Positions 59,401 to 64,000 of a stretch of DNA of 64,000 nt are shown here, in pieces. The first letter of the stretch is position 1; every line of letters starts with the position of its first letter. The stretch is taken from contig OX421495.1 of the NCBI GenBank assembly GCA_949126835.1, positions 30,222,171 through 30,286,170 of the forward strand. Reading direction: 5' to 3'. A program made the translations under genes and the position numbers. The DNA comes from Anisus vortex. Its lineage: Eukaryota > Mollusca > Gastropoda > Planorbidae. The notes beneath the pieces are model-generated. The model worked only from the letters and a program-made list of their open reading frames with translations. It was not told where the DNA came from and searched no databases.

Positions 59401-60194
59401 TTGTTGGCATATTTTTTGTCTAAGTACAATATTCGTCGGATGAAAAAGCAAGTGCTAAAAAGAACGAAAGATACTCTTGATAGGAAAATATACAATCACT
59501 AAACTATATTTTTTTAAGGCCGTATTATTATAAAAACATCTATATTTAGAAGCAGAATTGATAGCCGCTGTTCATTTCATTTATTGTTTAAAATGTGTTA
59601 CGTTGCGTAATGAAAATAAACTAAAGCATTTGATAAATTAAAGTTTTGTGTTTATTGTAATTTTGCAGCATTAGTGTGAGAAATCTGGCCTATATAGGTG
59701 TGCGTGATATAGACCCTGAAGAAAAGTAAGAAATTATCTAATCATTAAAGTTAGAGGCAAGGACAACTTAAGTAGTCCTTGGTTAAAGGTTAAAAAGCTG
59801 ATAATAATACATTTCATTATCTTATAATATAGGCCTACCCGAGTAGATATTGTAATAATTCAAACCACTAGATCTATGTATTGTGGAACATCCAATATTA
59901 TATTTAAGTTTAAAATTATCTTTGTTAAATGCTTGCATATGTAGTTTATACTTGCTTGATCATAGACTTAGACATGAAATGATAGAGTCGTCATTAATGA
60001 GCATGATTCTTTGAAGATTGAATTTACATCAAGTATAATTTGATTGGTCTATAGTTTATGCCATCAATGCACTATTTTTTTCTATGCAGGCGATTCATTG
60101 AAGATTTAAACATTTGCTGCTTCACCGCTGAAGACGTTCGAACTTTAGGTGTTGATTTTGTAATGTCAGCTGTATTATCACAGATTGATCCATT
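41428..60194 (+). CDS. ARG: Arginase, central part, 6 exons
   Basis: Hydrolyses L-arginine to ornithine and urea. Exons 41428-41495, 41931-42003, 44554-44663, 46433-46701, 59669-59725, 60090-60194; all phases join (682 nt, about 227 residues). Reads [20 protein letters not shown], then [17 protein letters not shown] (first Mn-binding His), [29 protein letters not shown] (Asp, His, Asp Mn ligands and the SGN substrate loop), then [28 protein letters not shown] and [15 protein letters not shown]. The second Asp pair (SFDxD) and C-terminus lie beyond the window, and the N-terminal exon was not found. Two departures from human ARG1: DAHPDIN for DAHTDIN, and [13 protein letters not shown] for the GVEEGP loop. 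The gene is swollen by intronic arrays and transposons. Confidence 0.93.
41520..41715 (+). repeat. Degenerate ~19-bp minisatellite (GTTGAGTTGCCCATGTGT)
   Basis: Starts about 25 bp after the arginase donor at 41496. Loose GTGTGTTGAG-type copies become regular (GTTGAGTTGCCCATGTGT, about four copies) at 41640-41700. Confidence 0.8.
41931..42003 (+). CDS. ARG: Arginase exon: helix after the GQ motif
   Basis: [24 protein letters not shown]. Acceptor GTTACAG at 41924-41930, donor GTGGGT at 42004, phase 1. GC-rich codons contrast with the intron. Confidence 0.9.
42340..44098 (+). mobile_element. hAT element, internally deleted, in arginase intron
   Basis: Inverted ends CAGGGGTCTCCAAACT (left) and, complemented, CAGGGGTCTCCAAACT (right) are identical for 16 bp, followed by GCGGCCC-type motifs. 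Flanks CCTTAGAA (42332-42339) and CGTTAGAA (44099-44106) are an 8-bp duplication with one mismatch. 1759 bp. Confidence 0.9.
43497..43956 (+). pseudogene. Deleted hAT transposase: zinc finger joined to C-terminal end
   Basis: The open frame 43497-43727 starts [20 protein letters not shown] and carries a finger [24 protein letters not shown] (Cys2-His2 of the GTF2IRD2-like hAT group). After a frame shift it continues [38 protein letters not shown], the family's usual last residues. The whole catalytic core is absent, so this is a deletion derivative that kept both protein ends. Confidence 0.8.
44554..44663 (+). CDS. ARG: Arginase exon: YDYGDL region
   Basis: [37 protein letters not shown], matching CDVKDYGDLPF and RSVGKASEQL of human ARG1. 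Acceptor TTTTTCAG, donor GTAAAC at 44664, phase 0. Confidence 0.92.
44750..44895 (+). repeat. Short tandem duplication in arginase intron
   Basis: Three imperfect copies of about 50-60 bp built on GGCCTCATGCATCAATGCAC ATTATTAC(A/G)TTTAAGTTATA. Confidence 0.8.
45222..45395 (+). repeat. ~55-bp tandem repeat, 3 copies
   Basis: ACTACAATCATCAGAGTACT plus GATTAATAAAGCTGGGCTAG plus ACCTAATCGCCAAC, three nearly identical copies in the intron before the 46433 exon. Confidence 0.93.
45470..46290 (+). pseudogene. LINE reverse transcriptase C-terminal part, decayed
   Basis: Reads in shifting frames: [13 protein letters not shown], then [48 protein letters not shown] and NRTAFKPNS. These are hallmarks of the thumb/C-terminal end of CR1/L2/jockey-type LINEs. 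The 3' end has GTAAAGCGCATTACAAAATT and GAATAGCGCTATATAAAAA, a small AGCGCT hairpin typical of LINE 3' tails. Different family from the LINE at 19497. Confidence 0.75.
46433..46701 (+). CDS. ARG: Arginase exon: Mn-binding core; its donor starts the giant array
   Basis: Acceptor CTCCATAG, then [52 protein letters not shown] and [10 protein letters not shown]; ends in phase 2 at CCGTG, donor GTAAGT at 46702. The last 20 or so exon bases and the donor form the unit repeated for the next 12.3 kb. Reading past the donor gives TGG TAA, an immediate stop. Confidence 0.94.
46681..59033 (+). repeat. Giant minisatellite of the arginase exon-intron junction
   Basis: About 490 copies of a 24-26-bp unit, consensus GGCTAGATCCGTG/GTAAGTTT followed by TGAGT, GATT, GTGT or TTAGT. 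The first copy is the true end of the 46433-46701 exon plus its donor. About a dozen copies also carry the longer exon piece TCGTCTGCCAGGTTTTGAGT (for example near 46750, 47214, 48539, 49347, 50727, 52357, 53738, 55780). Large blocks are duplicated: the rare string CCGTGAAAGG recurs at about 47420, 49577, 51137 and 54151, and the 47.4-48.4 kb block returns at an offset of about 2157 bp. It fills most of a 12,967-bp intron. Confidence 0.97.
59034..59668 (+). other. Unique 3' part of arginase intron
   Basis: AT-rich, with T and A runs. Ends at acceptor ATTTTGCAG (59660-59668). No other feature seen. Confidence 0.7.
59669..59725 (+). CDS. ARG: Arginase exon: [19 protein letters not shown]
   Basis: Joins TG from 46701 to make Cys and reads [19 protein letters not shown], matching [20 protein letters not shown] of human ARG1. 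Donor GTAAGA at 59726, phase 2. Correct joining confirms that 46701, the first copy of the array, can serve as the donor in frame. Confidence 0.93.
60090..60194 (+). CDS. ARG: Arginase exon: [20 protein letters not shown] and following
   Basis: Acceptor TATGCAG at 60083-60089. Completes AAG (Lys) and reads [34 protein letters not shown], matching [20 protein letters not shown] of human ARG1. Donor GTGAGA at 60195, phase 2. Read-through would stop after Leu (TGA at 60196-60198). Confidence 0.9.
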
Positions 60195-60221
60195 GTGAGA
60201 TTTGTCGTAGATAGACTTTTG

Positions 60222-60480
60222 GAAGGATAGATTAGATAGATTAGATAGATTAGTTAGATTAGATAGATTAGATAGATTAGATAGATTAGATAGATTAGAT
60301 AGATTAGATAGATTAGATAGATTAGATAGATTAGATAGATTAGATAGATTAGATAGATTAGATAGATTAGATAGATTAGATAGATTAGATAGATTAGATA
60401 GATTAGATAGATTAGATAGATTAGATAGATTAGATAGATTAGATAGATTAGATAGATTAGATAGATAGATTTGATAGATT
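60222..60480 (+). repeat. 9-bp minisatellite (GATAGATTA)n
   Basis: About 27 copies of GATAGATTA starting about 27 bp after the arginase donor at 60195. The minus strand stays open as Leu-Ser-Asn repeats, giving a false 143-codon ORF. Confidence 0.95.
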
Positions 60481-60489
60481 TGATAAACT

Positions 60490-60605
60490 AGGGGGACGTC
60501 CATTAATTACGTCAACAAAATAGGGGGGAGGGGGGTCTGAAAAAGTTTGACAATTGTTGACATGGGGGACAGGGGGGGGGGTCAAAAAAGTTGACGTCAA
60601 CAATG
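60490..60605. repeat. Transposon-end-like G-rich segment
   Basis: GGGGGACGTCCATTAATTAC GTCA, then AAAAAGTTTGACAATTGTTG and GGGGGTCAAAAAAGTTGACG TCA. Short inverted ACGTCA/TGACGT and TTGACAATTGTTGAC palindromes plus G runs suggest a MITE end or solo terminal piece. A related pattern (complement) is at 38985-39070. Family not identified. Confidence 0.5.
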
Positions 60606-61487
60606 TTACTTTTTATGAAGTAAATAATGAAACAAATTTAGTACTAAATTCTACATTTGTCCTGTTAAACTTACATAGATAACATTAACAACATAGTTTT
60701 ACGTTAATACAAATATATCAATTATGGAAACTACATTTGATATGTCCTTTTTGTGTCCATCGTGCTAGTTTGTAGATCTATGTATGGGTGGAAACTAATG
60801 CAATTGTTAGCAAGGCAAAGTGACCGACAAATTGTAGAAAACCTCACCTTCGCTGTCTAGCGTAGGGTTGCCAGACACATGGGTGTCAAAAGGAGGACAC
60901 CGAGTGACAAAAAAGGAGGACATTGTGTTTCAATTGCATAGTTTCGCATTTAGCCCGCAATCAGTATGATTTTATTACAAGAGCTGCCACTAAGTTTAAA
61001 TGTGTATTGGTAAACTGAGCAGGAAACAGTTTTGTTAAAACTAACATATAAATTCAATGTAAGCTGAAAGGCAGATTGCATTTGGTTGGGCAACTTTAAA
61101 GCTCATGCACGCGTCTTCTAAAAAAACGGATAATCATTTTCTTGTACAAATGATCACCTGTTTATTAATTATATTCCTAACATTTTAATACTAATTTTAA
61201 AATTTATTAGTCCTTATGCCTACAAACAGGCCCGGATTTAGAGACCCCAGGGCCCTTAGGCACTTGACATTTGGGGGCCCCCCACCATCTTGAAGCTATT
61301 TTGGAAATTTAGCAAATTAAATGCACTAGTACAGAACATAATATTATAATTCTTAATCAACTTTAATGACTTTAAACAACATCAGAATAATACAGTCTAT
61401 GTTACTATAGTTACGTTATTCTATAAAAATTTATAGAATCATATCATACGACGAACTGTCTTCTGTGCAAAAGAACGAATGACGTCA

Positions 61488-63506
61488 TCATGGCCAATTG
61501 ACTGCATTATTTCTGACTATGTACATTACAGAGAGTGAATTGAGCCTGTTCTCTCCTGTATTAGATCTTAAGTAATTCTTTACTCTCTTTAGCCCTGAAA
61601 ACGACCTTTCTGCTAAGCAATTTGACGCCGGTGTACACAACAGCATTCGGAGCGCAATTCCTACGTTTGGATAAATGTCCAAAAAGCCTTTTCCCGATAA
61701 GTATTTGTATAGCTTCAGTGACTATAATTCCATAACTTCATCATTCGACGACAAATGAGCTTGCAGGTGCAGACACTCGTTTTCCAAAGTCCTATCCAAA
61801 TCCCCCGGATAAAAAGTTATAAGGTTTCTGGCTCCTTCACGGATGTCTTTAGATTCCAAACGATGTAGTTTACTTTTTACTTAAAAAGTTCCGCGCCTCC
61901 GTAGTTCTGTAATTAGTCTGTCTATAAGGACGTTAAAAACGGTAACTATAAATCTGTCCCTGCCAGAGATTTCGGTCTCGTTTCCTTTTTCTTCGTCAAA
62001 CTGGACTTTACGCTTACGTTTCATCTGCACGCAATGCTATTTTCACCGGATTTTTCAAAACCTTTCGACTCATTATGATCAAAGGTACTGGGTTTACTTA
62101 AATACTCTAGGTATGTTCCAAAGGCTGATACAGTTCAACGATCGATGTTAACAGATTGGAGAGATTTGCTTACTTTTTTTTAACCTTTCCAAGGTGTCAT
62201 TCCAGAGAAGTGACAAACAGCAAGTTTCCATAGAGTCTAATGATTTCAAAAGACCTGAAGCCTCATTGCGCGTAGATGGTTTTTCATTTGCATCATTGGC
62301 AATTATCTGAAGAGCTACCATGATCTCATCTCAGGAGCAACATAGACTTTGGTAGGCGTCAGTTCGAGCAGGCCATCTTGTCTGAGAAAAACTCGTCACG
62401 ACTGTTGAATTTTACTTAGTTTCGACAGAAAAATTTCCCATCTGTGTGCTGCTGCCGAAAAAACTATACAATAACTGCAAAATACCGAAGAAAGATACAG
62501 CAGCTTGACAAGACTCAGCCACACAGAATCCAACAAGATTCAGTGAGTGAGCCGAACAGGGAACGAAATCTATCAGATGGTTCACTTGTTTTATTCTCGC
62601 TTGAAGACCAACATATACGCCTGACATATTGTGAAACCGGCTGGTCCAGCGGTTAGTTCACCGGACTTTCAACCAAAAACCAACTGACAGGTTGCGGGTT
62701 CTAGCCCTGCCCCCGACGGATCCCTGTCGCCCTGCAGGAGTTTTGGGCCTAGTGGACGTAATAATCTTCTATCTAGAAGGAACGTCTGTAAACGTATAAG
62801 CTATTGCTAGCCTTGTCGTCAGACTGCCCCCGGCAATCGGCGATATCCAAGTCGTGATTTTTCAATGTCTCTAGGACGACTTTAGCCAGGTCTTCCGCTT
62901 TATGGCCACAACTTGGAATGAATTTTAAAAATCGTTCGACAGGACATCGTCTTCAGATACATATCTCACTATGAAAGAAAGTTGATCTACATGAGAAATG
63001 TCCGGAGTAGAGTCCACAGAGATAGAGACATATTTGGCATGTTTTATATCTCAGTTACCAATGTATTTATTACCTTTTCTGCCATGAGCTTGATCATTTC
63101 ATCGCATATTTTTGACGAAAGATATGATGTTGTGCCACTTCCTTTGTTACCGTGGCGTTTTATGTGTACGTCCAGAAAAGGATCGAACTCAGCCAAAAGT
63201 TCTAGGGTATAACATAGTTCCCACTGATTTTTTATCCAAATCTCTCATGGGAACCTCTAAACGGCAATCCGCGTGCAGAAAGTGACCGCACAACAGCCAC
63301 AATGCGCCTCAAAACTCAAAACCTCATGCCTGTATTTTATTTCTTCTTCCGTTTGAAGAACAAGACTTGTCACCTCTACCGACAGCATTCTTCCTAGCAA
63401 ATGCTGACCTGTGTTTGTCCGAATTTTCATGTTCCTTCATTTTTTGAACTGAGTTTTTCCAGTCGTTGTATCCTTTATTAGCTATCGAACCCAATTTCCC
63501 AAACAT
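61488..63506 (-). pseudogene. hAT transposase, ZMYM1-like, broken
   Basis: Minus-strand order: MFGKLGSIANKGYNDWKNSV with EHENSDKHRSAF (63506-63324, the His part of a TTF-type zinc finger); scattered core pieces, including ETLKNHDLDIADCRGQS and, after the SINE, MSGVYVGLQARIK and DFVPCSAHSLNLVG (62627-62412); and PNVGIALRMLLCTPASNCLA ERSFSGLKRVKNYLRS (61682-61488, the hAT C-terminal dimerisation motif). Multiple frameshifts and a SINE splitting the GQSYDNASNMSG motif show it is dead. Confidence 0.82.
62633..62800 (+). mobile_element. tRNA-derived SINE
   Basis: Box A TGGTCCAGCGG (62642-62652) fits the pol III A-box consensus fully; box B GGTTCTAGCCC (62697-62707) fits at 9 of 11 positions. The 3' end (62754-62800: GGACGTAATAATCTT, ACGTCTGTAA, GTATAAG) matches the tail of the LINE at 19846-19891. 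It lies within the hAT coding remnant, between codons for ...KASN and MSG. Flanks CATATTG and GCTATTG may be a decayed target duplication. Confidence 0.82.
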
Positions 63507-63933
63507 CTTTCAATGGGCACAAAACACTGCACTCTTGCTCTTCGAAAATATGAGCCAAGGTCGAGGTCGTGTTTCACCATTGCTTAATATTCGGCTGATA
63601 GTTAGCCTATATTATGAGCGCTCTGTTTTGAAAAAAATGTAGTAAAAATATTTATTATAAGCTTAATATTATTTTCTATAAGCTTTTTGATAAGGCAAGC
63701 CAGGCTTATGAGCTTTTGTAAAGATTCGCCACAGGGGCCCCTAAGTTGGCTGGGCCTCTAGGCCCGGGCCTTGTGGGCCTAGGCAGAAATACGGGCCTGC
63801 CTACAAAACAAAACATATTACAAAAGCTGGACATTTTAAAGGTATTGTGCTTTGCCTGTCGGACGGAGGACAAGAGTCTAACTAGGAGGACATGTCCTCC
63901 TTTTGCCTGACGTCTGGCAGCACTAGTCTAGCG

Positions 63934-64000
63934 AGACATGGTGGCTGGAATAACAAAAGAACACAAACACACCCACAAACTGTCTGCAGATAACGTTCAG
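63934..64000 (+). other. Arginase intron, continues beyond window
   Basis: Unique sequence after the outer hAT target duplication. No exon seen; the remaining arginase exons must lie further on. Confidence 0.5.

Larger units (their letters stand above)
61227..63799 (-). mobile_element. Inner hAT element (ZMYM-like transposase)
   Basis: Perfect 8-bp duplications CCTACAAA at 61219-61226 and 63800-63807. Ends CAGGCCCGGATTTAGAGACC and, complemented, CAGGCCCGTATTTCTGCCTA. GGGCCC-rich subterminal regions on both sides. Transposase remnants on the minus strand; a SINE has inserted in it. Confidence 0.9.
60863..63925. mobile_element. Outer hAT MITE with a nested hAT
   Basis: Perfect 8-bp duplications GTCTAGCG at 60855-60862 and 63926-63933. 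Inverted ends TAGGGTTGCCAGAC and, complemented, TAGTGCTGCCAGAC, followed by AGGAGGACA motifs on both sides. Without the inner element (61227-63799) it is about 480 bp and non-coding. Confidence 0.9.

Noticed and set aside
60072..60503. 143-codon minus-strand ORF rich in Leu-Ser-Asn
   Set aside because: Shadow of the 9-bp repeat; it also overlaps the real arginase exon on the other strand.
62636..62710. tRNA gene
   Set aside because: Good A and B boxes, but no acceptor stem or cloverleaf, followed by a LINE-like tail: a SINE.

Overview
The window is eukaryotic. It is AT-rich, its genes are split by GT-AG introns, and it is full of introns, minisatellites and transposons. Two animal genes on the + strand can be read exon by exon. 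The first is the C-terminal half of a DAAM-type diaphanous-related formin (13 exons, 1888-10361, ending at a real stop). The second is the middle of an arginase gene (6 exons, 41428-60194; the first and last exons lie outside the window or were not found). The protein sequences and the repeat content suggest an invertebrate, most likely a lophotrochozoan such as a gastropod mollusc. That placement is inference. No bacterial genes, operons or CRISPR arrays are present.

Layout. 1-1628: intronic minisatellite whose every unit carries GTAAGT. 1888-10361: formin FH1 tail, FH2 and DAD, with two further intronic minisatellites and one retroposon. 10362-15580: formin 3' UTR and intergenic DNA with a local duplication. 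15584-17404: intergenic minisatellite. 17817-22591: a hAT element (perfect 8-bp target duplication) holding a hAT MITE and a LINE 3' end, then a second LINE copy split by a MITE. 22594-40563: one pogo/Tigger-like DNA transposon blown up to 18 kb by three nested insertions: a hAT, a tandem LTR-retrotransposon array (four LTRs, three internal regions, one target duplication) and a long-inverted-repeat element. Without these it would be about 2.1 kb. 41150-60194: arginase. 60195-64000: arginase intron with a 9-bp minisatellite and a hAT nested in a hAT, the inner one also carrying a tRNA-derived SINE.

The most striking feature is how arginase splice sites relate to tandem repeats. The exon ending at 46701 runs directly into a 12.3-kb array of roughly 490 copies of a 24-26-bp unit. 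That unit is the exon-intron junction itself: the last exon bases plus the GTAAGT donor. Upstream, the acceptor of the exon at 41428 is the last of five tandem 57-bp copies, each ending in the same acceptor AG. The formin array at 1-1628 looks like a third case: each unit has an open coiled-coil-like stretch ending at a phase-0 GTAAGT, the phase needed to join the exon at 1888. I call these splice-junction minisatellites. They are read directly from the sequence; any effect on splicing is inference.

Other results are a frame-supported GC-AG intron in the formin, a SINE and a LINE in this window that share a 3' tail (a likely parasite-partner pair), and at least six hAT insertions with identifiable 8-bp target duplications, evidence of repeated hAT activity at this locus.
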